Virus record (IMG/VR): IMGVR_UViG_3300032236_000648
Span: 1 to 43,537 of that record
DNA length: 43,537 nt
From: a virus
Reading direction: 5' to 3' (one strand)
Positions within the stretch are counted from its first letter, which is position 1. Each line of letters starts with the position of its first letter. Below, piece by piece: positions 35,620 to 43,326 of this stretch. The position numbers were made by a program, and so were the translations under genes. The notes below the pieces were generated by a model. That model was not told the DNA's origin. It saw only the letters and a list, made by a program, of their open reading frames with translations, and did not search any database.

Positions 35620-35964
35620 TTAAATAAGACCTTTTTTCTTTCTTTCAATTAAATCTTCCTTAATGGCTGGCAAATCATATTCATCGGGAATTAATCCCCA
35701 TTCAAGTCTGGATTTTTGATTTTCATATTCTTCATCTGAAATTGTCCTATTTCCAGAAAACCAAATAGGTTTTCCTTCTTCTACCCCATAGTGTTTCGCT
35801 GCTGCTTTTAATTGATTTATTTTAGAGATATTTCCTTTTGTGGAAGGAATACATAAATATCTACCTTCTCCATCAGAGACAAGTCCCTGTTCTGTTTTCC
35901 ATATATAAAGGCCATAGGCAGCCTCTTCAATAAGTTGTGTTTTTTTTCTAATAGGACCATTCAT
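35620..35964 (-). CDS. Conserved-looking small protein upstream of portal
   Basis: A 114-residue soluble protein (MNGPIRKKTQLIEEAAYGLY at the start). Its stop is immediately followed by the portal ATG, so the two are probably translated together. It is charged, with GRYLCIPSTKGNISKINQL, HYGVEEGKPIWFSG and a Lys/Glu-rich C-terminus. No Shine-Dalgarno is clear at ATG 35964. No family is recognised. Location suggests a packaging or head-assembly accessory protein. Confidence 0.65.
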   Translation of the reverse strand: MNGPIRKKTQLIEEAAYGLYIWKTEQGLVSDGEGRYLCIPSTKGNISKINQLKAAAKHYGVEEGKPIWFSGNRTISDEEYENQKSRLEWGLIPDEYDLPAIKEDLIERKKKGLI

Positions 35965-36014
35965 GAATTGATTTTACCACTTTTTAATACAAAACTGCAA
36001 TTTTTGAACAATGT

Positions 36015-38486
36015 TTAACCAATTTTATATCCAGAAGCACTTGCAATACCAGTTGTATTCCAATTCGGCTGCCATAAGGGAGATCCAGACTCTACTGCAA
36101 TGCTCCAAGAGTTATAACTGTTTATCTGATTTCCTGTGTAATGCTGATATCTAATTAATGCTGTAGAAGCAGAGACAAGAGTATTCCAAATATTTAAATT
36201 TCCATATGAAGAATGATTATGAGTACTTGCAGTAGCAGGTTGTTGACCATTAATATAAATAGAAGCACTTTGAGAAACACTTCCACCAAAATCAAAGAAG
36301 AGGTGATACAGAAAGCCTACTGATGGACTGAAAGTATTACTTGTTACAGCAGAACCATTCACATATAAGGTAGGCGTAGCACTAGAAGAATATATAAATT
36401 TATTAGCATTTATGTATAGTCTTGGTCTTAATCCCGTAGGATCTCCGTCTAAAATAAAACCAGATGCGGTTGGAAGGCTATAAAGTTTAATCCAAAAATC
36501 CGCTGCAGTTGGTTGATAAGCACTTGATGTGGGCACGACTACACAGTAACCCGGAACAAAATTAGAAGAATTTTTATTAAAAGACAATCCAAATTTATTG
36601 AGTCTTTGATTAATTGGATAATTTAATTCTTTAACAGTATATGGTTGAGAAGAAGAACTGTCTGATGCTGGTTGTAAATAATAATTTCCATCTTTACTTA
36701 AAAATGAAAGATCTTTATACAAAGATATGTTTAAATCATAAAAAGACTGATTGTTTGTTTCAACTTGATACTCAAATGGAACAATTACTTTTAACAAAAC
36801 ATCATTATTTAAATTATTTGCTGAAAGTAATGGTATAGGTTCACCATTATTTATATTTGTCCAAGTTGATCCAGTCCTTGAAACCTGAACAATACAATTA
36901 TCCATAGAAGTCCAAGAAACCCTACTACCTTGTAAAACATTGCCAAAATGTGATAGTGGTACGTTCATGACATAATTTCCAATCTGACTAACAGATAGGT
37001 CATTTGTTAATCTAGCCATAAACATTTTATTGTCAGTAAAATCATATCCAGAAAAAGTAGTTTGATATAAATTATTAATACCAAAATTTTTTATATACAT
37101 AGTATTTGCAGATGGAGATGTTGGTATGTTACCCAAGAATAGACTATTTCCAGCAGAAATAGTTACGCCGGGATTTGAAATTGAAGCAGTTCCCTGTGTT
37201 GCTCCAGATGCAGATATGTAAAAATTTAAATTTGAAAAAGATATACCTAAATTATAAGTACTAGCAGTTGATGGTGTTGCAGCAGCATAAAGTATAGAGG
37301 AAGTAGAAACAGTATTTGGATCATAACTATTTATGTACAAACCATTGCTCGCTGCTACAGCATATAATGTAATTTGATTATTTATTACTTCTGGTATTGA
37401 AAATACCACGCCAGAAGCATTAGATACCAATGATACTTGTGCAGTAATTGTTATGTATGGCTCAGAAACAAAAAATTCACCAAATTTATCTAATTGTAAA
37501 GCAGTAGAAGCATTTGACATTTGAACGCCAGATGTTGAAGATATCGTTACAGAAGAAGTTGGATTTTGATCACTAAGGGTAAAACTTGGAACCTGTACTG
37601 CTTTTAATCCGTCATTTTCATGAATTATTAAATTATTATCATATATTTTATTTGTAAGAAAATCATTTCCAGTAATATGTTGATGATAAATATTGTGATA
37701 AGCACTTTCTTTAAAATCAAACATGGAACTTTCTATTATTCCAGACATAAGAATTGGTTTATCATCATTATAGGCGGCTACGACTCTTCTTCTTTTTTGT
37801 TCCTTACTTAATTCATAATTATAAAATGCTAAATCACTAATTAGAAATCCAAATGTCGATTGTGATATTGAGTTTGCATTTATTTGAAAATAATTTGAAG
37901 AGCCTTTTGTTGGAAAATTTATAGTATTTATAATAGTTCCCGGCAAACCGCTATCTCCATTAACAGAAATATTTGTTTTACCATCAGAATAACTTGCAAC
38001 AATGTAAAAATTTGTATCTAAATTTCTAACAGGAATATATGCATCTGTGTTTCCTGCTCCTGATATAGTAAATCTAAAAGTATTTTTACTATAATCATAA
38101 TTAATAGATCCAACCTGAGTTGCGCCACTCATAATAGAAATTATATTAAGAATATTTGAAGAAAAATATTGAGAAGCAGAACTTAAACTTGAAGGATACC
38201 CATTTCCAGAAAAATTTCCATTAAAAGAAAACCAAAATTCTATTGAAAAATCTTTTGATTCATAATTTTTAAAAAAGGCATCATATTGATTTGTAATTGT
38301 TACAGAACCACCACTTGCACCTGAAATAAAATATGCAGAAGAATTATTTGCTACTAAAGCAGGAGAGACATATAAGCCCGAAGCCACCGTAGCATTATTG
38401 AGATTATTAGTAGAATCTAAATTACTTCCATTAAATCTCCAATAGCCAAGGGGTTTTTCGGATTGCACAAGTAACGAGTAGGACAC
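36015..38486 (-). CDS. Laminin-G-like repeat virion/adhesin protein
   Basis: An 823-residue protein read from GTG 38486, supported by AAAGGTGG just upstream. Residues about 5-245 form a laminin-G/concanavalin-like domain (LGYWRFNGSNLDSTNNLN; FSIEFWFSF; the typical end FLISDLAFYNYELSKEQ). Two more related beta-sandwich regions are visible at about 330-480 (NLGISFSNLNFYISASGAT) and 670-823 (FLYHLFFDFGGS; ASIYINGQQP). Such domains bind carbohydrate or are structural in phage fibres and decorations. No signal peptide is present. It is oddly placed between the nucleotide-metabolism genes and the portal, away from the tail-fibre cluster. Confidence 0.78.
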   Translation of the reverse strand: MSYSLLVQSEKPLGYWRFNGSNLDSTNNLNNATVASGLYVSPALVANNSSAYFISGASGGSVTITNQYDAFFKNYESKDFSIEFWFSFNGNFSGNGYPSSLSSASQYFSSNILNIISIMSGATQVGSINYDYSKNTFRFTISGAGNTDAYIPVRNLDTNFYIVASYSDGKTNISVNGDSGLPGTIINTINFPTKGSSNYFQINANSISQSTFGFLISDLAFYNYELSKEQKRRRVVAAYNDDKPILMSGIIESSMFDFKESAYHNIYHQHITGNDFLTNKIYDNNLIIHENDGLKAVQVPSFTLSDQNPTSSVTISSTSGVQMSNASTALQLDKFGEFFVSEPYITITAQVSLVSNASGVVFSIPEVINNQITLYAVAASNGLYINSYDPNTVSTSSILYAAATPSTASTYNLGISFSNLNFYISASGATQGTASISNPGVTISAGNSLFLGNIPTSPSANTMYIKNFGINNLYQTTFSGYDFTDNKMFMARLTNDLSVSQIGNYVMNVPLSHFGNVLQGSRVSWTSMDNCIVQVSRTGSTWTNINNGEPIPLLSANNLNNDVLLKVIVPFEYQVETNNQSFYDLNISLYKDLSFLSKDGNYYLQPASDSSSSQPYTVKELNYPINQRLNKFGLSFNKNSSNFVPGYCVVVPTSSAYQPTAADFWIKLYSLPTASGFILDGDPTGLRPRLYINANKFIYSSSATPTLYVNGSAVTSNTFSPSVGFLYHLFFDFGGSVSQSASIYINGQQPATASTHNHSSYGNLNIWNTLVSASTALIRYQHYTGNQINSYNSWSIAVESGSPLWQPNWNTTGIASASGYKIG

Positions 38487-38516
38487 TGTTCCACCTTTTA
38501 TTTCTAATTATAGCAT

Positions 38517-40439
38517 TTAGGCAGAGATGTCTACTACTTCACAAGCACCATCAGCAGCACAAGCAAGTGACTGTGTTCCAGAAGTACCATCTTCCGTTTC
38601 ATACATCGGAAGAAGATTCCACTGAATAGTCTTAGGCATTTCCTTGACAGCCTTATCATACTGCTCTTTAGTAATTTCTTGATAGGGTGCTTGACGATAG
38701 GTGTGATCTGAATGTGGAAGGAAAGAAATTCCAGAAACTTCATCAAAATGTTCCCAAACCCACGCCCCGACTTCCATCCACTCATGATCCTTAACGGAAA
38801 CTGTGATAGAAGGTTTATGTTCGCACCAATGACGTTGATATACAAGCCAAATATTAAGATGCTCGATTGCACTTAAATCATTACGAAGTACCGCGCCCTT
38901 TGGAGCCTTAATGGGAAATGAGAATACTGTTGTATCATTTGGCTTCATAACATCATCTTCTGCAGGTACGCTTGAATCGTAAAGAAACTTAGTAAGTGGA
39001 TCTTTCTTATCGCCACGAACAGTACGAATATAATATTCACTATGCCAAGGGTGCATACCTGAAGAAACACCCGTTAACTGAGAAACTGTGCCAGAAGGCT
39101 TTACACAGGTAATAGCAGCGGCGGGGTTAATGTGAAGATTTTCTGCTTCCTTTTCGTTAACAGAAACAGCAAGCAGTCTTAACTTGTCCAATGTTTTTGC
39201 TAGGCTTTCTACGCCCTTCTTACCTGAAAAAATTTCATTACCAAACTGTCCGGTTAAAGAAACACCAAGCAATCTTTCTTCTTCAGTGTTCTGCTTCCAA
39301 ATCTTACGAAGATACTTAAAATTAGTAAGAGTAGATTGCCATGTGCCAAGAATAGTAGCAAGTTCTACCTTTCTAGCAACAGACTTTTCATCGTCCTGTT
39401 CTCTAATGACAACTTCTGAAAGATTGCAGAACTGGTAAGGACGAAGAATGATTTCGCTACAAGGATTCGTGCCATAACGAATTTCTCCATCCCTGCGTCC
39501 GTACTTTGCAGCCTGCGTCTGTGCAGCCTTAACATTGTAAATACCACGTTCACCTGATTGAGAATCATAAAGATTCTTCCACTCTTCCATAAAATCGGAC
39601 ATGGTTGGCTTGCCTGAATAAGCAACAGAATTATTAGAAAGGGCACGCTGAGGTTCAGTTGCCCACCATGAGCCAAACTTAGCCTTAGCCATTTCAGTAT
39701 CAGTAAGATCAGAAAGTGAAATCATAGCACTACGACGTACGCCACCGACGACAACAACCTCACCAATCTTGCACATAATGTCATGTGCTTCTACGGCACG
39801 GAGGCGTCTGCCTGCTGCACTCTTAATAGTATGAATACAAAATTCAAATAGGTTAACAAGTGGGTCTGGTCCTGATGCACGACCACCAAAAGTCTTAAGT
39901 CTTGCACCTGCTGGACGTACCTGAGAAACATCCCATGAAGGAATTTGTCCGACCCAAAGCATGGCTAGAAGTTCGCGGAGTGCCTTTGCCCAACCTGCTT
40001 TAGAATCATCAACATGAATAACAGTGCTAGACTTTTCAAAATGCTCATTAATAATAGGCAACTTGTTGATATAAGTATTTTCTACAGAAAAACCTACACC
40101 CGTTCCGCACATAAGAATATACATTGCTTCGTCAAAGGAGCGGAGGGAGTCAACTGGAAGAAATGAACAATTGTATCCTGCCACATTATCTCTGTCCAAT
40201 GCTGGTCCAGCAGTCATAACAGCACGCATAGAAGGCATAACATTGCGATCTATGACATTTTGCTTAATTTCCTCTACAAGTTTTGCATCGGGATAATAAT
40301 TATATGTCTTAAGATGACCTAGCATAAACGTAAAGTATCTATCTACAGTTTCTTCCCACGTTTCACGACGGTTTAGTTCTTCAATCCATCTAGCATAACG
40401 ACTAATGGCAATAAAATTTTCATACGGATTTTCTATCAT
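38517..40439 (-). CDS. nrdJ: Class II (adenosylcobalamin-dependent) ribonucleotide reductase
   Basis: It makes deoxyribonucleotides from ribonucleotides. The start is set at ATG 40439 (MIENPYENFIAISRYARW), which has GGAAGG ten bases upstream; the frame is open to a TTG at 40457. Numbering from the TTG: redox Cys97 (YNCSFLPVD) and Cys344 (FCNLSE), radical-site Cys333 and Glu335 in NPCSEI, and C-terminal Cys633/Cys639 (LACAADGACE), which shuttle electrons. The 333-344 spacing of 11 equals the 408-419 spacing of the Lactobacillus leichmannii enzyme. At about 640 residues it is shorter than that 739-residue monomer. No small subunit or activase gene is nearby, as expected for a B12 enzyme. It likely relies on host thioredoxin and host cobalamin. 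Confidence 0.9.
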   Translation of the reverse strand: MIENPYENFIAISRYARWIEELNRRETWEETVDRYFTFMLGHLKTYNYYPDAKLVEEIKQNVIDRNVMPSMRAVMTAGPALDRDNVAGYNCSFLPVDSLRSFDEAMYILMCGTGVGFSVENTYINKLPIINEHFEKSSTVIHVDDSKAGWAKALRELLAMLWVGQIPSWDVSQVRPAGARLKTFGGRASGPDPLVNLFEFCIHTIKSAAGRRLRAVEAHDIMCKIGEVVVVGGVRRSAMISLSDLTDTEMAKAKFGSWWATEPQRALSNNSVAYSGKPTMSDFMEEWKNLYDSQSGERGIYNVKAAQTQAAKYGRRDGEIRYGTNPCSEIILRPYQFCNLSEVVIREQDDEKSVARKVELATILGTWQSTLTNFKYLRKIWKQNTEEERLLGVSLTGQFGNEIFSGKKGVESLAKTLDKLRLLAVSVNEKEAENLHINPAAAITCVKPSGTVSQLTGVSSGMHPWHSEYYIRTVRGDKKDPLTKFLYDSSVPAEDDVMKPNDTTVFSFPIKAPKGAVLRNDLSAIEHLNIWLVYQRHWCEHKPSITVSVKDHEWMEVGAWVWEHFDEVSGISFLPHSDHTYRQAPYQEITKEQYDKAVKEMPKTIQWNLLPMYETEDGTSGTQSLACAADGACEVVDISA

Positions 40440-40501
40440 ATTCAACAAGCCTTCCAAAAAAATTGTTTAGGTTTTAAGTCTAGCATGACGAATTGTATAA
40501 A

Positions 40502-41518
40502 TTACAGGTTTTTATAAATTTCATTCAATCTTTCGACTGCAGGAATTGTAACTTTTTCCCAATTATAATCTTCATGAATTTTAAAAGAATTTTTAAATGC
40601 TTTTTTACACCAAACATTATGAAAACGTTTAGCATTTTTCATAGCATCTTCAAAATACTCTTTGTCAGGCTTATACATATTTCCGGGATGAATGTCTTGC
40701 CAAGGAGATTTTGCTATAGAGGATGGGATTGGAACAGTTATATATTTTTTATAGTCAGCCCAATCATATGTACTTATAGTTGGTATGCCCATAGCCATTG
40801 CTTGCAATGGATTAAAGCCCCAGCCTTCGCCCCATGTAGGGTAAACAAAAACATCTGCCAATTCATATAAAGCAAGCATTTCTTGGTCGGTATATTTTTC
40901 TATAAGAATTTTTATATTGTTGTAAAGCATGTCTGGAGTAAAAAACATACCGGGCATTGATGGATCAGTAACTCTTATTGCAGTTCTTAAAGTGCCTTTA
41001 ACAATTAGCCTATAATTCTCATTATTTCCAAACAGTTTAGCAAAAGTATCAACAACAAGTTGCCCATCTTTTCGGTTATAAGGTTCTCCAATATAAAGAA
41101 AAGTAAAAGGCTCTTTAGTGTTATATTTTCTTTTTTTAGGAGCAAATCTTTCTTCTATGCCATGCCTGTATGTAAAAATTTTTTTTTCAGGAAGCAACCT
41201 TTGAAAAACATCTCTACACCAATCTGAAGTTGTCCAAATCTCATCGCAATTTTTCATAGGCCAGTACCAACTAGCCGGTACCTCAGTAGATTCCCAAGGC
41301 GTGTAACCTATCTTATAACCATCTGACAAAAAGGTGTACTTGTCAGGTTGATTTGAACAAATTTCTATGTCTGCTTGATATTTTTCATTAGATTTCTTAT
41401 CTTTGCAAATAACGTTTAAGCCTGCTGCTTTTAATGAATGATATACATTGTTGGCACCAACGCCAAAACCCATCTCCTCAGCCATGTACTCATACGCACC
41501 AGTTAAATATATCTTCAT
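40502..41518 (-). CDS. GT4-type glycosyltransferase
   Basis: A GT-B fold glycosyltransferase of about 338 residues. ATG 41518 (MKIYLTGAYEYMAEEMGFGV) is chosen because AAAGAAG lies about 8 bases upstream; the frame also opens at GTG 41527. The N-terminal half has KIGYTPWESTEVP and CDEIWTTSDWCRDVF. The C-terminal donor-binding half starts FTFLYIGEPYNRKDGQLVVD and has VFVYPTWGEGWGFNPLQAMA, then MGIPTISTY. In the usual E-x7-E motif the second Glu is replaced by Gln (E234, Q242, numbered from the GTG). It may modify host surface glycans, virion proteins or phage DNA; the sequence does not decide. It is the first gene of the left-reading arm. Confidence 0.85.
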   Translation of the reverse strand: MKIYLTGAYEYMAEEMGFGVGANNVYHSLKAAGLNVICKDKKSNEKYQADIEICSNQPDKYTFLSDGYKIGYTPWESTEVPASWYWPMKNCDEIWTTSDWCRDVFQRLLPEKKIFTYRHGIEERFAPKKRKYNTKEPFTFLYIGEPYNRKDGQLVVDTFAKLFGNNENYRLIVKGTLRTAIRVTDPSMPGMFFTPDMLYNNIKILIEKYTDQEMLALYELADVFVYPTWGEGWGFNPLQAMAMGIPTISTYDWADYKKYITVPIPSSIAKSPWQDIHPGNMYKPDKEYFEDAMKNAKRFHNVWCKKAFKNSFKIHEDYNWEKVTIPAVERLNEIYKNL

Positions 41519-41537
41519 GTGGTACACTTCTTTATAC

Positions 41538-41566
41538 TTGAAATATATCTATATTAGATATATACA
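41538..41566 (+). promoter_or_regulatory. Candidate early promoter with palindromic operator
   Basis: TTGAAA (41538-41543), a 17-base spacer and TATACA (41561-41566) face the plus-strand genes. The spacer holds a perfect inverted repeat, ATATATCTA-TAT-TAGATATAT (41543-41563), overlapping the edges of both boxes. This suggests an operator for a phage regulator. It lies in the short divergent gap between the two transcription directions. Confidence 0.5.
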
Positions 41567-41572
41567 AATATT

Positions 41573-41578
41573 ATTATA
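41573..41578 (-). promoter_or_regulatory. Candidate -10 box for the left-reading operon
   Basis: TATAAT on the minus strand, about 55 bases before the glycosyltransferase ATG. The -35 position (TTACTT-like) matches poorly, so the call is tentative. Confidence 0.35.
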
Positions 41579-41606
41579 CCTATACTTTATTAAGAAAGTA
41601 ATGATC

Positions 41607-41828
41607 ATGACAAATGAAGAAATTTGTTTCCAATATAATCAATTAAAAATACAAGATAAAATAGAAAATTTTATAGATTGTCCAGATTTAGATGACATGA
41701 TGCATCCATTCCTAGATTTAGAAACTAACAAAATGTTCTTTCAGTGTCTGTCTTGTGATTATAAAATTTTCCCCGGAATTTCCTTGTTGGAAAAACTAGA
41801 AAAAGCAGTAATGGAAGTTACTTCATGA
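41607..41828 (+). CDS. Small zinc-ribbon-like protein
   Basis: A 73-residue protein. The start at ATG 41607 (MTNEEICFQYNQLKIQDKIE) is preferred because AAGAAAG lies about eight bases upstream. The frame also opens farther upstream, through the divergent promoter region, which is unlikely to be translated. The text IDCPDLDDMMHPFLDLETNK followed by FFQCLSCDYKIFPG has one Cys-x-x-Cys pair plus an upstream Cys and a His, as in small phage zinc-binding proteins. It is the first plus-strand gene and overlaps the next one as ATGA. Function is unknown. Confidence 0.68.
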   Translation: MTNEEICFQYNQLKIQDKIENFIDCPDLDDMMHPFLDLETNKMFFQCLSCDYKIFPGISLLEKLEKAVMEVTS

Positions 41829-42049
41829 ATGAAGAACAAGTTGAGTCTTTGCTAGAAGTTTTGGGCGGGCTATACATACAATCTTTGCGTGTCTATGATT
41901 TATTGTGTATCATAGCAGATAAGGTTGGTGCCGACGCGGTAGGCTTAAAAAGCCTTCATGAACAGGGATACACTCTTGGCCCCGATCCCTCTCTAAGGAT
42001 TGAGAATGATTCAGAACAAGACCGTAACGGACTGGATAAAACTCTCTAG
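41825..42049 (+). CDS. Small hypothetical protein
   Basis: A 74-residue protein in an ATGA overlap with the preceding gene. It has a helical N-terminal half (NEEQVESLLEVLGGLYIQSL; YDLLCIIADKVG) and an acidic, probably disordered tail (DPSLRIENDSEQDRNG). The tail overlaps the start of the HNH gene by 44 bases. No family is recognised. Gene coupling on both sides suggests it is real. Confidence 0.55.
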   Translation: MNEEQVESLLEVLGGLYIQSLRVYDLLCIIADKVGADAVGLKSLHEQGYTLGPDPSLRIENDSEQDRNGLDKTL

Positions 42050-42275
42050 TGGTTGTGAGCAATGTGGATATAAAACTCATCCAGCGGCCCTCACATTTGA
42101 TCATCTAGACCAAAGTACCAAGTACCGAACCCGAACAGGTAAGATAGTTCATATATCCGACATGGTAAAGGGTAATAGATACTCTCTAGCAACAGTGCTA
42201 AGAGAAATATCTAAGTGTAGAGTTCTTTGTTTCAATTGTCATATGGAACACACATATGGCGTACAGAGAGCATGA
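42006..42275 (+). CDS. HNH-type zinc-finger endonuclease
   Basis: An 89-residue protein from ATG 42006, with AAGGA six bases upstream. Residues about 17-25 (GCEQCGYKT) and the late CFNCHMEHT give a Cys-x-x-Cys / Cys-x-x-Cys-His zinc site. LTFDHLDQSTK in between supplies the Asp-His of the beta-beta-alpha metal fold, and the CH...H segment the remaining residues. This is a compact standalone HNH nuclease. Phage HNH genes may aid packaging, recombination or homing; here there is no terminase beside it, so the role is open. The next gene may begin at its stop (ATGA). Confidence 0.75.
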   Translation: MIQNKTVTDWIKLSSGCEQCGYKTHPAALTFDHLDQSTKYRTRTGKIVHISDMVKGNRYSLATVLREISKCRVLCFNCHMEHTYGVQRA

Positions 42276-42322
42276 GTGAGCCGCGAAACAGTAAACACCC
42301 CATTTTAAAGGAGAAATCGAAC

Positions 42323-42715
42323 ATGCCACATAATGAAAAATTGAACACATTATGGAAACGTATCGACATGATGCATAAACGAATCATTGAGTTAAACGAT
42401 GAACTCGCAGAAGCAGAAAAATATCATATGCGAATCGAAACTCAATATCGAGAAGACATAGCCCTACTCTATAAGCAATCATTCGATGTGTATAATGAAA
42501 TATTATTACTCACTAATAATAGGATGACGCCTTCGGCGTATGATCCAAAGACAGATATCACTTCCGGCGTCCACGATGCTTGGGACGTATTTAAAAATTC
42601 ACGAACCAACACGTTCGATAAAAAAATACAAGATCAAAAATATACGTCACATAGACCAGATACATCCATATGGTACAAAGAAGACCCTACCAACCTCTAT
42701 GATGATGGAAAATAA
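42323..42715 (+). CDS. Small coiled-coil protein
   Basis: A 130-residue protein. ATG 42323 (MPHNEKLNTLWKRIDMMHKR) is chosen for its AAAGGAG site; an ATG at 42272, overlapping the HNH stop as ATGA, is the alternative. Residues about 3-60 are a charged heptad-like helix (LWKRIDMMHKRIIELNDELA; EAEKYHMRIETQYREDIALL). The C-terminal half is polar and likely flexible, ending PTNLYDDGK. No family is recognised. It ends the first plus-strand operon; the TGTAAC inverted repeat follows. Confidence 0.68.
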   Translation: MPHNEKLNTLWKRIDMMHKRIIELNDELAEAEKYHMRIETQYREDIALLYKQSFDVYNEILLLTNNRMTPSAYDPKTDITSGVHDAWDVFKNSRTNTFDKKIQDQKYTSHRPDTSIWYKEDPTNLYDDGK

Positions 42716-42729
42716 TCCCCGCCCCGCCC

Positions 42730-42773
42730 TGTAACATACATGTAACAATATCAGTTGTTACATAAACGTTACA
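42730..42773 (+). promoter_or_regulatory. 44-base compound inverted repeat of TGTAACA sites
   Basis: The left arm is TGTAACATACATGTAACA (42730-42747) and the right arm is TGTTACATAAACGTTACA (42756-42773), with an 8-base spacer. Each arm holds two half-sites (TGTAAC and its inverse GTTACA), so there are four similarly oriented pairs around one centre. Only a very short T-run follows, so an operator or an origin-like site is as likely as a terminator. It lies between the coiled-coil gene and the next promoter. Confidence 0.6.
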
Positions 42774-42780
42774 TTTCAAA

Positions 42781-42809
42781 TTGAGAAAATGTTAATAGAT
42801 TTTTAAAAT
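42781..42809 (+). promoter_or_regulatory. Strong sigma70-like promoter
   Basis: TTGAGA (42781-42786), a 17-base spacer and TAAAAT (42804-42809) start seven bases after the large inverted repeat. No gene starts closely downstream: the next gene is at 42990, leaving a leader of about 170 bases in which I see no convincing ORF. Confidence 0.5.
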
Positions 42810-42918
42810 GTATGATGCGTAAACTTGCCCGGAAAAATTGATTTAAATTAGAGCGCCCATAGAGGTTACGTTAAGATTATCTTGAGCAAACTTTGAGGAA
42901 AATGGTGCGCTTTTCCCC

Positions 42919-42964
42919 TTGTAATGTCAGACCTATCATGTAGACTAACTACATAAGCAAACAA
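42919..42964 (+). promoter_or_regulatory. Promoter-leader cassette, copy 1
   Basis: TTGTAA (42919-42924), a 16-base spacer beginning TGTCAGACC, and TAGACT (42941-42946), then a conserved leader ACTAACTACATAAGCAAACAA ending at 42964. The leader differs from copy 2 at one base of 21. It drives the small Cys-pair gene at 42990. Confidence 0.65.
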
Positions 42965-42989
42965 GGAAAGAAAAGAAAGAGAGTCTGAA

Positions 42990-43130
42990 ATGTCCGTTTT
43001 AAGCCGTATCTCATGCGATTGTTGTGATCGCTCGTTCTCTGCCGCCGATTGGGATGGCGAGTACCTAGCCTCCATCGACGCTGCTATGTGCGCCGATTGC
43101 GTATACAACGCAGATAGCATGGGTGAGTGA
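42990..43130 (+). CDS. Very small Cys-x-x-Cys protein (46 aa)
   Basis: A 46-residue ORF from ATG 42990, preceded by a purine-rich AAGAAAGAGAG stretch and by promoter cassette 1. It contains two Cys pairs, SCDCCDRSF and AMCADCVYN, a typical minimal zinc-ribbon arrangement, and ends NADSMGE. Its codons are GC-rich like those of its neighbour. The opposite-strand ORF over the same region has no such support. Function is unknown; small zinc-binding proteins are common in phage early regions. Confidence 0.65.
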   Translation: MSVLSRISCDCCDRSFSAADWDGEYLASIDAAMCADCVYNADSMGE

Positions 43131-43131
43131 C

Positions 43132-43326
43132 ATGTCCTCTCTCAAATACAAGACTCAGCGGGTCGCTGCCCGTAACCTCCGCGTAGGCACTGTCTGCTAT
43201 CACGGAGGTGAGATCGTTTCGATCCAGCCCCGTCTAGGTACAGGTATCCTTGTGGGTTTCCTAGATGGTCACCAGACATTCTATGAATACCCCGAACGGG
43301 TGCGGATCTACCCCTACTTTTATTAG
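43132..43326 (+). CDS. Small beta-rich hypothetical protein
   Basis: A 64-residue protein from ATG 43132 with GGGTGAG just upstream; a GTG at 43123 would add three residues. It reads RVAARNLRVGTVCYHGGEIV then SIQPRLGTGILVGFLDGHQT and ends RVRIYPYFY, suggesting a compact all-beta SH3- or barrel-like fold. It overlaps the region of the 46-residue gene's stop. Its TAG lies inside the -35 box of promoter cassette 2. Family unknown. Confidence 0.65.
   Translation: MSSLKYKTQRVAARNLRVGTVCYHGGEIVSIQPRLGTGILVGFLDGHQTFYEYPERVRIYPYFY

Noticed and set aside
42730-42773. Inverted repeat as a plain terminator for the plus-strand operon
   Set aside because: The arms are AT-rich and followed by only three T residues; the nested half-sites fit a protein-binding site better, though termination is not excluded.
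42902-42943. 13-codon leader peptide starting MVRFSPC
   Set aside because: The GAGGA site is only three bases from the ATG and the frame overlaps the promoter boxes, so initiation is unlikely.
42866-43120. 84-residue minus-strand ORF in the early region
   Set aside because: It opposes the plus-strand promoter cassette and the Cys-pair gene, has no ribosome site and a composition like a chance reading frame.
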